Shown here: in pieces, positions 45,513 through 54,129 of the stretch
How the letters are laid out: every line of letters starts with the position of its first letter
Position numbering within the stretch: the first letter of the stretch is position 1
Assembly: GCF_042687825.1 (NCBI RefSeq)
Contig: NZ_JBHUQE010000015.1
Location: 1 to 64,000, forward strand
Reading direction: 5' to 3'
Length of the DNA: 64,000 nt
Source: Sedimentitalea sp042687825
GTDB taxonomy: Bacteria; Pseudomonadota; Alphaproteobacteria; Rhodobacterales; Rhodobacteraceae
Notes under the pieces: generated by a model
Databases searched by the model: none
The model's input: the letters and a program-made list of their open reading frames with translations, nothing else
What the model was told of the DNA's origin: nothing
Translations under genes and position numbers: made by a program

Positions 45513-46733
45513 ATGAATTGCGAGACCAGCACATTTGAAACCGTCATTCTGGGGGCCGGCGCCGCCGGGCTGATGTGTGGTGCCCATGCCGGGCCGGACG
45601 TGCTGGTGATCGATCATGCCCGCGCGCCGGGGGAAAAGATTCGCATTTCGGGCGGCGGGCGCTGCAATTTCACCAACCTGCACGCGGGCCCCGGGAATTT
45701 CCTGTCCGGGAACCCGCATTTTGCCAAATCAGCCCTGGCCCGGTACACGCAATGGGATTTCATAGACCTGGTGGACCGGCACGGCATCACCTGGCACGAG
45801 AAAACCCTGGGCCAGCTGTTTTGCGACGGCTCGGCCAAGCAGATCGTCGCCATGTTGCTGGCCGAACTTGACCGCGCCCGAGCCCGGTTGTGGCTGCGGA
45901 CCGAGCTGCGCAATCTAAGCCGGAGCGACGGCGGCTTTGCGCTGGACCTTGACCGCGAAGGGGCGCGCGTTTCGGTGCGGTGCCGCAATCTGGTGCTGGC
46001 CAGCGGCGGCAAGTCGATCCCGGCCATGGGCGCCACCGGTCTGGCCTATGACATTGCCCGCCAATTCGGGCTGGCACTGACCGAGACCCGCCCGGCGCTG
46101 GTGCCGCTGACATTTCCGCATGGCCGGTTTGCCGCCCTGTCCGGCGTGTCGCTGCCGGTGCGGCTGACCAACCGGCGCGCCAGCTTTGACGAGGCGCTGC
46201 TGTTCACCCATCGCGGCCTGTCGGGCCCCGCAGTTCTGCAAGTGTCGTCCTACTGGCGCGAAGGCGAAGAGATCACCATCGACCTGATCCCGGATCTGCC
46301 GCTGGGCGATCTGCTGCGCGCCCAGCGGCAGCGCGGCGGCCGCCGGGCACTGACCACCGAACTGGCGCGGCACCTGCCGGTGCGGCTGGTCGAGATGCTG
46401 AAGGACGAACTGGCGCTGTCGGGCAATCTGGCCGACCAGTCCGACCGTGCCCTGACGGCGCTGTGCCAGTCCTTGCGCGACTGGCGGCTGACCCCGTCGG
46501 GCAGCGAAGGGTACCGCACCGCCGAGGTGACGCTGGGCGGCATCGACACCGCCGCTCTGTCCTCGAAAACCATGCAGGCAACAGCGGTGCCGGGACTGTA
46601 TGCGATTGGCGAGGCGGTCGACGTCACCGGCTGGCTGGGCGGCTATAATTTCCAATGGGCCTGGTCCTCGGGGCATGCCGCGGGCACCGCGATCGCGGCG
46701 GCGCAGACGAAAACCCGGGTGCCGGCCGGTTAA
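45513..46733 (+). CDS. HI0933-type NAD(P)/FAD-dependent oxidoreductase
   Basis: This 406-residue flavoprotein has the Rossmann loop VILGAGAAGLMCGAHAG, the family hallmark KIRISGGGRCNFTN, and LASGGKSIPAMGATG. The C-terminal FAD contact is GEAVDVTGWLGGYNFQWAWSSG. This matches the HI0933/BaiN group, whose physiological substrates are mostly unknown. It is the only plus-strand gene inside the dcw cluster and splits murD from ftsW. Its stop codon interlocks with the murD stop. Confidence 0.92.
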   Translation: MNCETSTFETVILGAGAAGLMCGAHAGPDVLVIDHARAPGEKIRISGGGRCNFTNLHAGPGNFLSGNPHFAKSALARYTQWDFIDLVDRHGITWHEKTLGQLFCDGSAKQIVAMLLAELDRARARLWLRTELRNLSRSDGGFALDLDREGARVSVRCRNLVLASGGKSIPAMGATGLAYDIARQFGLALTETRPALVPLTFPHGRFAALSGVSLPVRLTNRRASFDEALLFTHRGLSGPAVLQVSSYWREGEEITIDLIPDLPLGDLLRAQRQRGGRRALTTELARHLPVRLVEMLKDELALSGNLADQSDRALTALCQSLRDWRLTPSGSEGYRTAEVTLGGIDTAALSSKTMQATAVPGLYAIGEAVDVTGWLGGYNFQWAWSSGHAAGTAIAAAQTKTRVPAG

Positions 46734-46739
46734 CCGGCC
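46724..46739. repeat. Perfect 16-bp palindrome over two interlocked stop codons
   Basis: GGCCGGTTAACCGGCC is symmetric on both strands. The flavoprotein TAA and the murD TAA overlap at its centre. It may fold into a 6-bp hairpin in either transcript and act at the convergent 3' ends. No T-run follows. Confidence 0.75.
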
Positions 46740-48130
46740 AGATGGCTGCGCACCAGTGCCGTGAAATCGTCGCCACGCTGCTCGAAATTGTCATATTGAT
46801 CGAAGCTGGCCGCCGCCGGGGCCAGCAGCACGGTGTCGCCCGGTTCCGCCTCGGCCATCGCCCGCGCCACGGCCTGTTCCATCGTGGTACAGATCTCGGC
46901 ATCGACTTTGAGCTGCAGCGCGAAACCGGCGGCCTCGCGCCCGATCACATAGGCCTTGGCGACGGCGCCGGTGGCCGCGGCCAATCCGGTCAGCCCGCCC
47001 TCTTTTTGCAGCCCGCCACAGATCCAGCGGATGCGCGAAAAGGCGCTCAGCGCCTTGGCGGCGCTGTCCACATTGGTCGCCTTGCTGTCATTGACATAGA
47101 CCACGCCCGCCGCCTCGGCGACGATCTGGCTGCGATGCGGCAGGCCGGGATAGTCCTGCAGCGCGGCTTCGATCCGGCGCGGCGCCAGCCCCAGCGCCCG
47201 GCAGGCGGCATAGGCGGCGCAGGCGTTCTGATGGTTGTGGGCGCCGGGCAGTCCGCGCACCGGGCGCAGGTCGATCGACGCCGCTTGCCGGCCCTTGCGG
47301 TATTCCGACAGGAACCCCTTGCGGGCAAAAACCTGCCAGCCGGGTCCCACCAGTTTTTGCGTCACCGAGACCCGGATCACCCGGTCATCCGCCACGCCTT
47401 CGGACATCTGCCCGGCCAGGAACAGACCTTCGGCCTCGTCCACGCCGATCACGGCCCGGTCCGGTCCGCCCTCGGAAAACAGCCGCCGCTTGGCGGCGAA
47501 ATAGCCGCCCAGACCGCCATGCCGGTCCAGATGGTCGGGCGACAGGTTGGTAAAGACCGCGATATCCGGCGTCAGGGCGCGCGCCAGATCGGTCTGATAA
47601 CTGCTGAGTTCCAGCACGATCACCTCGCCATCCCTGGCCGGGTCGATATCCAGGACCCCGCGCCCGATATTGCCGGCCAGCTGCGCCGGGCGCCCGGCGG
47701 CGGTCAGAATGTGATGGATCAGCGCCGCCGTTGTGGATTTGCCGTTTGATCCCGTCACCGCGACAATGCGCGGCGCGGTCTCGAACCGGTCCCAGGCCCG
47801 GGTCGCGAAGGACCGGAAGAACAGCCCGATATCATTGTCCACCGGCACCCCGGCCCGCAATGCCGCCGCCACCACCGGGTTCGGTTCGGGGTAGAGATGC
47901 GGTATGCCGGGCGACACGATCAGCGCCGCCACCCCATCAAAGGCGCCGTGCGCATGCAGATCGCGGCAGACAAAGCCCTCGGCCTCGGCGGCGGCGCGGG
48001 CATTGGCGTTGTCGTCCCAGCACAGCGCCTCGGCCCCGCCGGCCCGCAAAGCCCGCGCCGCCGACAGGCCGGACCGGCCCAGCCCCAGCACGGCCACCCG
48101 CGCGCCCTCAAATCCGGTTACCGGGATCAT
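46730..48130 (-). CDS. murD: UDP-N-acetylmuramoylalanine--D-glutamate ligase
   Basis: MurD (466 aa) adds D-glutamate to UDP-MurNAc-L-Ala. The N-terminal VAVLGLGRSGLSAARAL, the ATP loop VTGSNGKSTTAALIHH and the ligase-domain block PHRSQIVAEAAGVVYVNDSKATN are present. The ATG at 48130 is placed at MIPVTGFEGARV; the longer frame to 48382 runs into the TPR gene. The end is convergent with the flavoprotein gene. The upstream neighbour is the TPR gene rather than mraY as in most dcw clusters. Confidence 0.97.
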   Translation of the reverse strand: MIPVTGFEGARVAVLGLGRSGLSAARALRAGGAEALCWDDNANARAAAEAEGFVCRDLHAHGAFDGVAALIVSPGIPHLYPEPNPVVAAALRAGVPVDNDIGLFFRSFATRAWDRFETAPRIVAVTGSNGKSTTAALIHHILTAAGRPAQLAGNIGRGVLDIDPARDGEVIVLELSSYQTDLARALTPDIAVFTNLSPDHLDRHGGLGGYFAAKRRLFSEGGPDRAVIGVDEAEGLFLAGQMSEGVADDRVIRVSVTQKLVGPGWQVFARKGFLSEYRKGRQAASIDLRPVRGLPGAHNHQNACAAYAACRALGLAPRRIEAALQDYPGLPHRSQIVAEAAGVVYVNDSKATNVDSAAKALSAFSRIRWICGGLQKEGGLTGLAAATGAVAKAYVIGREAAGFALQLKVDAEICTTMEQAVARAMAEAEPGDTVLLAPAAASFDQYDNFEQRGDDFTALVRSHLAG

Positions 48131-48203
48131 CTGCGCCGCCTCCTTTTGCCTGCGCCAAACCGCCGGCACCCTGCCCCAGTGCGACCGGGAATTGCAAGCC
48201 CGC

Positions 48204-49991
48204 TCAGGGCGCGCCGCGTGCGTGCAGATCCCGCAGATTGCCGCGCACGAGCCGCGTGTTGGGATGCTCAGGCCCCAGCGCTGCCTCCAGCACCGCCAAC
48301 GCCTGGCGAAAATGCGTCTCGGCCTCGGCGCCCCGGCCGGTATCCCGCAACAATCCGGCGAGGTTGTTGAGCAGAAAGGCATAGTTGGGATGCTCCGGCC
48401 CCAGCGCCGTACGGGTAATGCCCAGCGCCTGCCGATACAGCGGTTCGGCCGCGTCCGTCTGACCGTCGGCCTCCAGCAGCGAGGCCAGGTTGTTCAGAGC
48501 CGCCGCCACGTCGGGATGCCCGCCGCCCAGCGTGCGGCGCTGAATATCCAGCGCCTCGCGAAACAGCGGCTCGGCCTCGTGCAGCCGGTCGGTGGCGCGA
48601 TAAAGCCCCGCCAGATTGTTCAGATGCGTGGCATATTGCGGATGCTCCGTGCCGATCGTGTCGCGGTCGATCTGCAGCGCCTGCAGGTACAGCGCCTCTG
48701 CCTCGTCAAAGCTGTTCCTGACCTCCAGCAAACCGGCCAGGTTGTTCAGATGGGCGGCATAGTCGGGATGCGCGTCGCCGATGGTCGCCCGGTCGATCTC
48801 GAGCGCCTTGCGAAACAGCACTTCGGATTCAAAAGCCCGCCCGGTCGTGCGCAGCAGCGAGGCCAGATTGCTCAGATGCGCCGCGTGCAATGCGCTGTCC
48901 TCGACGTTTCTGGCGCGATCGATTTCCAGCACCCGGCGATACGCCTTGACCGCCTCGTCATAGCGGCCGACCTGCTGCAACAGCGTCGCCAGGTTGTTCA
49001 GGTGGATCGCATGGTCCTGGCTGATCTCGCCGACGGTACGGCGGTCGATCGCCAGCGCCTTGCGATACAGGCTTTCCGCTTCGGCATATTTGCCGATTGT
49101 GTCCAGGTTCGTCGCCAGATTGTTCAGCGCCGTGGCGGTTTTGGCATGATCCTCGCCAAAGTCGCGCCGCGCCACGTCGACCAGACGCCGGTCGTTCTCG
49201 ATCGCGCGGGCGTATTGCCCGTCCAGACGCAGAAACTGACCGGCCGACAACAGCGTGTCATAGGTTGGATTTAATTGCGCCGCCCGGGTGAAATGCCGGG
49301 CGGCATCGGCCCAGCGTACCTCGCCATCGGCGATCTGCCCACGGGCATAGGCGGCTTCGGCGGCGCGGGTCACGGCGGCCTCTGCGTCCGCCTCGACCTG
49401 GGCGAACAGCGCATCGGCCTTGGAGGTATCGCCGGCGGCCAGCGCCGCCCGCGCTTCGGCCAGGGTTTCCTCGGGCACCGCGCCCTGCAATTCCTGTAGT
49501 TGCGCTTCCAGCGCGACGATGCGCGCCCGCGCCTCGTCATAGGCTGCCGGCAGATCCGCCAGCCGCCGGCGCACCTCGTCCAGTTCCGCCTGCAACCGCG
49601 CCCGATCCTCGGTCTGGGTCCGCTGCAACTCGGTGGTGATCTGCGTCTTGAGGCGCAACTGGCGCTGCTCGAACTGGGCCAGGGTCATGGTAATCACCGG
49701 CTCGGGCGGAGCGGTCTTGGCGACCTGAGCCGGATCGGCCATGATCACCTGACTGTTGTCACCCAGGGTGATCTGGGTGCCGCTGCCGGTCTGCACCGGG
49801 CTGTGATCGCCGGTTTGAACCGAGGGCGCCTTGTCCGTGCCCGGCTTTCCGTCCGCCAGTTCAAGACCATACCAACCGGCAACCGCCGCCAGCCCGAGCA
49901 GCACCGCCGGTACAACGACCTTGAGGACAGATAGGATGGCGGTCGCGCCGTCCCGGTTGTTCTGATCGCGCCACCAGTTGAAATGGAACAT
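48204..49991 (-). CDS. Membrane-anchored kinesin-light-chain-type TPR protein
   Basis: This 595-residue protein has one membrane helix (about residues 18-40) and a short periplasmic or cytoplasmic linker with VQTGDHSPVQTGSGTQITLGDN. A coiled coil follows (about 95-170). Then come at least eight TPR units of roughly 42 residues with the LNNLAxLL...A..LYRxALxIxRxxxGxxHP pattern, typical of KLC-like TPR_10/TPR_12 arrays. Such arrays bind proteins. The start at 49991 is ATG without a strong ribosome binding site; a TTG 12 codons upstream is an alternative. It lies between mraY and murD on the same strand, not a usual dcw gene. Role unknown. Confidence 0.83.
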   Translation of the reverse strand: MFHFNWWRDQNNRDGATAILSVLKVVVPAVLLGLAAVAGWYGLELADGKPGTDKAPSVQTGDHSPVQTGSGTQITLGDNSQVIMADPAQVAKTAPPEPVITMTLAQFEQRQLRLKTQITTELQRTQTEDRARLQAELDEVRRRLADLPAAYDEARARIVALEAQLQELQGAVPEETLAEARAALAAGDTSKADALFAQVEADAEAAVTRAAEAAYARGQIADGEVRWADAARHFTRAAQLNPTYDTLLSAGQFLRLDGQYARAIENDRRLVDVARRDFGEDHAKTATALNNLATNLDTIGKYAEAESLYRKALAIDRRTVGEISQDHAIHLNNLATLLQQVGRYDEAVKAYRRVLEIDRARNVEDSALHAAHLSNLASLLRTTGRAFESEVLFRKALEIDRATIGDAHPDYAAHLNNLAGLLEVRNSFDEAEALYLQALQIDRDTIGTEHPQYATHLNNLAGLYRATDRLHEAEPLFREALDIQRRTLGGGHPDVAAALNNLASLLEADGQTDAAEPLYRQALGITRTALGPEHPNYAFLLNNLAGLLRDTGRGAEAETHFRQALAVLEAALGPEHPNTRLVRGNLRDLHARGAP

Positions 49992-50103
49992 GTGAATGCC
50001 AATCCGTATGCGCACAGGATGGCACAAGTCGGTCGGGCGTCAAAGTCCGGTTTCCCGCCTCCTGCCCAGACGAATCGTCCAGAGGCGGGGCGTTGCGGGC
50101 GTT

Positions 50104-51186
50104 CTAGCGCACCTTGAGCGTCGCCAGCCCGATCATCGCCAGGATCAGCGAGATGATCCAGAACCGGATGACGATGGTCGGCTCGGCCCAGCCTTTTTTC
50201 TCGTAATGGTGATGGATCGGCGCCATCAGGAACACGCGTTTGCCGGTGGATTTGAAATAGAGCACCTGGATGATCACGCTCAGCGCCTCGACCACGAACA
50301 GGCCGCCGACGATGGCCAGAACCAGTTCGTGCTTTGTGACGATGGCGATGGCGCCCAGCGCACCGCCCAGAGCCAGCGAACCGGTATCGCCCATGAACAC
50401 CGCCGCCGGCGGCGCGTTGTACCACAAAAAGCCCAGCCCGCCGCCGAACAGCGCGGCGGTAAAGATCAGAATTTCGCCGGCTCCGGGCACGTAATGCACG
50501 TCGAGATATTCGGTAAAGTCCACCCGTCCGACCGCATAGGCGATGACGCCCAGCGTCGATGCGGCGATCATCACCGGCATGATCGCCAGCCCGTCCAGCC
50601 CGTCGGTCAGGTTGACCGCGTTGGCGGCACCGACGATGACGCAGATCGAAAAGGGGATATAGAAATAACCCAGGTTGATCAGCGTATCCTTGAAGACCGG
50701 CATCGCCAGCTGTCCCTGCAGCGGCATCGGATGAAAGCGGGCCGCCCAATAGGCCGCGATCGCCGCGATCAGAATGCCCAGTGCCAGCCGCAGCTTGCCC
50801 GGAACGCCGGAGGTGTTCTGGCGGCTGACCTTGGCGTAATCATCAGCAAAGCCGATGATCGCGAAACTGAGCGTTACGAACAGCACCAGCCAGACAAAGG
50901 GGTTGTCCAGACGCGCCCACAGCACCGTGGCGGTCACCAGTGCACCGACGATCAGCAACCCGCCCATGGTGGGGGTGCCGGCCTTGACGAAATGCCCCTC
51001 GGGACCGTCATCGCGGATCGGTTGGCCCTTGCCCTGACGGCGGCGCAGCACCGCGATCAGCGGACGCCCGAAAAGGAACCCGAACAACAGAGCGGTCATG
51101 AACGCGCCGCCGGCCCGAAAGGATATGTAGCGGAACAGGTTGAAAACGTCCCCCCCATCCGACAATGCAGTCAACCAATAAAGCAT
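50104..51186 (-). CDS. mraY: Phospho-N-acetylmuramoyl-pentapeptide transferase
   Basis: MraY (360 aa) moves phospho-MurNAc-pentapeptide to undecaprenyl phosphate, forming lipid I in the membrane. About ten helices are visible. The family motifs PTMGGLLI, FADDYAKV and NAVNLTDGLDGLAI, and the loop PIHHHYEKKGWAE near the C-terminus, are intact. It follows murF by 11 bp. Confidence 0.97.
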   Translation of the reverse strand: MLYWLTALSDGGDVFNLFRYISFRAGGAFMTALLFGFLFGRPLIAVLRRRQGKGQPIRDDGPEGHFVKAGTPTMGGLLIVGALVTATVLWARLDNPFVWLVLFVTLSFAIIGFADDYAKVSRQNTSGVPGKLRLALGILIAAIAAYWAARFHPMPLQGQLAMPVFKDTLINLGYFYIPFSICVIVGAANAVNLTDGLDGLAIMPVMIAASTLGVIAYAVGRVDFTEYLDVHYVPGAGEILIFTAALFGGGLGFLWYNAPPAAVFMGDTGSLALGGALGAIAIVTKHELVLAIVGGLFVVEALSVIIQVLYFKSTGKRVFLMAPIHHHYEKKGWAEPTIVIRFWIISLILAMIGLATLKVR

Positions 51187-51197
51187 TTCAGCCGTTC

Positions 51198-52622
51198 CTA
51201 CTCATCACCTTGTGCCCCATGGCGGGGCCGGGAATGGCCCATTTTGCGGATGGCGTCAACGATCCGCCCCAGCTGCATGCTGAGCGATCCCTTGGCCAGC
51301 ACCACATCGCCAGCCTGCAGCCGGTTGTGCAGATCCGCCAGCAGCTCGGCGCTGGTTTCGTGGTGTCCGCCGCGTTTGTCCGCCGGCAAGGCGTCGTGCA
51401 GCGCCTGCATCAGCGGACCGATGCAATAGACCTGATCGACGGATTGCATGGCGTCCAGTTCCGCGAGGGCGGCATGCATCGCCGCGGCGTCGGGACCCAG
51501 TTCCTTCATGTCGCCCAGAAAGGCGATGCGGCGGCCGCGGCCCGGTTCGGTGGCGGCCAGGACCTGCAAGGCCGCGGCCATCGACGTCGGGTTGGCGTTA
51601 TAGGCATCGTCCAGCAGGATCAGCGTCTTGTCGGTTTCGACCGGGTCCAGCTGGATCACTTCGCGCACGCCGCGCCCGCGATCGGGCGACCAGCGGCCGA
51701 GGCTGAGCGCCGCCAGCGCCGGATCGGCGCCCAGAGCCGCCGCCGCGGCCAGCGCGCCGAGGCCGTTCATGGCGAAATGCTGCCCTGCCGTGGCGATCTT
51801 GAACAGCAGCGGATTGCCCCGCACCTGGGCGCGGGCAATGGTGGTGTCGTCCTGCACCGCCACATCCAGCAGCCGGTGATCCCGGGCGGTCCGGCCGAAC
51901 TCGACGATCCGCACACCCAGCGTCCGGGCATGGTCCCGCAGAATGTCCGCCTGCTCGATATCAACATTCAGAACCGCGGTGCCGCCGGGTTCCAGGCCGT
52001 CGAGAATCGCGGCCTTTTCCCCGGCGATCTCCGCGACGCTGTCAAAAGCTTCGAGATGCACCGCCGCAACGGTGGTGATCATCGCCACATGCGGGCGGGC
52101 CAGGCGCGCCAGCGGTGCGATCTCGCCAGGGTGATTCATGCCGATCTCGATCACCGCATAGTCGGTGTCGCGCGGCATTCGTGCCAGGGTCAGCGGCACG
52201 CCCCAATGATTGTTGTAACTGGCGATGCTGGCATGGGTGACCCCCTGCGCGCGCAGCATTTGCGCCAGCATCTCCTTGGTCGAGGTCTTGCCGACGCTGC
52301 CGGTGACCGCCACGACGCGGGCCTGCGTGCGGGCGCGTCCCGCGCGGCCCAGCGCCTCGAGCGCGGCCTGCACGTCCGGCACGATCAGCAGCGGCGCATC
52401 GTCGCCGACCCCGTCGGGCACATGGCTGACCAGCGCCGCAGCGGCGCCCTTGTCCAGCGCCTGAGCAACGAATTCGTGCCCGTCCCGGGCGGCCTTGAGC
52501 GCGACGAACAGATCGCCCGATTGCAGGGTCCGGGTGTCGATCGAAATGCCGGTGGCGGCCCAACTGCCCTGCACCCGCCCACCGACGGCCTCGGCGGCCT
52601 CGGCCGCGGTCCAGAGTGTCAT
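51198..52622 (-). CDS. murF: UDP-MurNAc-tripeptide--D-Ala-D-Ala ligase
   Basis: MurF (474 aa) adds the D-Ala-D-Ala dipeptide made by Ddl. The ATP loop is VTGSVGKTSTKEML. NHWGVPLTLARMP and IEIGMNHPGEI are family blocks, and LLDDAYNANPTSM marks the ligase domain. The ATG overlaps the murE stop by four bases (ATGA), so the two are translationally coupled. Confidence 0.97.
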   Translation of the reverse strand: MTLWTAAEAAEAVGGRVQGSWAATGISIDTRTLQSGDLFVALKAARDGHEFVAQALDKGAAAALVSHVPDGVGDDAPLLIVPDVQAALEALGRAGRARTQARVVAVTGSVGKTSTKEMLAQMLRAQGVTHASIASYNNHWGVPLTLARMPRDTDYAVIEIGMNHPGEIAPLARLARPHVAMITTVAAVHLEAFDSVAEIAGEKAAILDGLEPGGTAVLNVDIEQADILRDHARTLGVRIVEFGRTARDHRLLDVAVQDDTTIARAQVRGNPLLFKIATAGQHFAMNGLGALAAAAALGADPALAALSLGRWSPDRGRGVREVIQLDPVETDKTLILLDDAYNANPTSMAAALQVLAATEPGRGRRIAFLGDMKELGPDAAAMHAALAELDAMQSVDQVYCIGPLMQALHDALPADKRGGHHETSAELLADLHNRLQAGDVVLAKGSLSMQLGRIVDAIRKMGHSRPRHGAQGDE

Positions 52623-54112
52623 GCCATCCCTCCATCCAATGCGGCCACGGCGACGCTGGCCTGTTCCGCGTCGTCAAAAGGCAACACGTCCTGGCCGATG
52701 ATCTGTCCGGTCTCATGGCCCTTGCCGGCGATCAGCAGCGCGTCGCCCGGCCCCAGCGCGTCGATGCCGCGCAGGATCGCCTCGGCGCGATCCCCCACCT
52801 CGGTGGCCTCGGGCGCGCCGGTCAGCACCGCGGCGCGGATTGCGGCAGGGTCCTCGCTGCGTGGGTTGTCATCGGTCACGATGACCAGATCGGCATGGTC
52901 GGCGGCTGCCCGCCCCATCAGCGGGCGCTTGCCGGCGTCGCGATCGCCGCCGGCGCCGACAATGGCAATCAGCCGGCCCATCACATGCGGACGCAAGGCG
53001 GTCAGCGCCGTGGCCACCGCATCCGGTGTGTGCGCATAATCGACGAACACCGCCGCGCCATTGGCGCGGGTTGCCGCCAGTTGCATCCGGCCACGCACCG
53101 TGGTCAGGCGCGGCAGGGTGTCGAACACGTCGCCGGCGGCATCGCCACAGGCGATCACCAGCGCGCAGGCCAACAGCACGTTCTGCGCCTGAAAGCCGCC
53201 GATCAGGTTCAGCCGGGTCTGATAGGGCTTGCCGCGATAGGTAAACCGCAGATCCTGACCGGTGGCATCAAAGCGCTGGCCCTGCAGCGCGATGTCGCCC
53301 TGCCCCTGACCGGTGGTCAGCACGTGCTGTCCGCGCGCCGCCGCAATGGCACGGATTTCCGCACCGCGCGGATCGTCCAGATTGATCGCCGCCGTACCCG
53401 TTGCCGGCAGAACCCGGCGGAACAGGCCCGCCTTGGCGGCGAAATAGGCGTCGAATGTCTCGTGATAATCCAGATGATCCTGGGTGAAATTCGTGAACCC
53501 CGCCGCCGTCAGATGCACGCCGTCCAGGCGGCGCTGTTCCAGCCCGTGGCTGGACGCTTCCATCGCGGCATGGGTGATGCCCTGCGCCGAGGCCGCGGCC
53601 AGGGTGCGGTGCAGGGTGATCGGTTCCGGCGTGGTATGCGCCAGCGGCGCGCTCCAGGCGCCTTCGACGCCGGTGGTGCCCAGGTTGACGGCCGCATGGC
53701 CCAGTTCGGTCCAAATCTGGCGCACGAAACTGGCGACCGAGGTCTTGCCGTTGGTGCCGGTCACCGCGACCATCTTTTCCGGCTGCGCGCCGAACCACAG
53801 GGCGGCGGTAAAGGCCAGCGCCTGCCGCGGATCCTCGGTGACGATCAGCGCGGCATCGCTGGCCGCCAGTTCGGATTCGGCAAGTGCCGCACCGGTCGCA
53901 TCGGTCAGGATCGCCGTCGCCCCCATGCGCAGGGCATATTGGATGAACTCGCCACCATGCACCCGGCTGCCCGGCAAGGCCGCGAAAAGGAACCCGTCAC
54001 GCACCTCGCGGCTGTCCACCGCCAGACCGGTGATCATCGGGTCACGACCGCCGCGCGCGGTCAGGGCCAGCTGGCTGAGCGCTTTGGCCACCGGTTGTTC
54101 AGCTGTGCTCAT
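52619..54112 (-). CDS. murE: UDP-MurNAc-L-Ala-D-Glu--meso-diaminopimelate ligase
   Basis: MurE (497 aa) adds the third residue of the stem peptide. The ATP loop is VTGTNGKTSVASFVRQ. The C-terminal specificity region contains VTDDNPRSEDPAAIRA; the DNPR motif points to meso-diaminopimelate rather than lysine. It lies 17 bp after ftsI and overlaps murF. Confidence 0.97.
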   Translation of the reverse strand: MSTAEQPVAKALSQLALTARGGRDPMITGLAVDSREVRDGFLFAALPGSRVHGGEFIQYALRMGATAILTDATGAALAESELAASDAALIVTEDPRQALAFTAALWFGAQPEKMVAVTGTNGKTSVASFVRQIWTELGHAAVNLGTTGVEGAWSAPLAHTTPEPITLHRTLAAASAQGITHAAMEASSHGLEQRRLDGVHLTAAGFTNFTQDHLDYHETFDAYFAAKAGLFRRVLPATGTAAINLDDPRGAEIRAIAAARGQHVLTTGQGQGDIALQGQRFDATGQDLRFTYRGKPYQTRLNLIGGFQAQNVLLACALVIACGDAAGDVFDTLPRLTTVRGRMQLAATRANGAAVFVDYAHTPDAVATALTALRPHVMGRLIAIVGAGGDRDAGKRPLMGRAAADHADLVIVTDDNPRSEDPAAIRAAVLTGAPEATEVGDRAEAILRGIDALGPGDALLIAGKGHETGQIIGQDVLPFDDAEQASVAVAALDGGMA

Positions 54113-54129
54113 GTGACCGGTCCCGCCCG

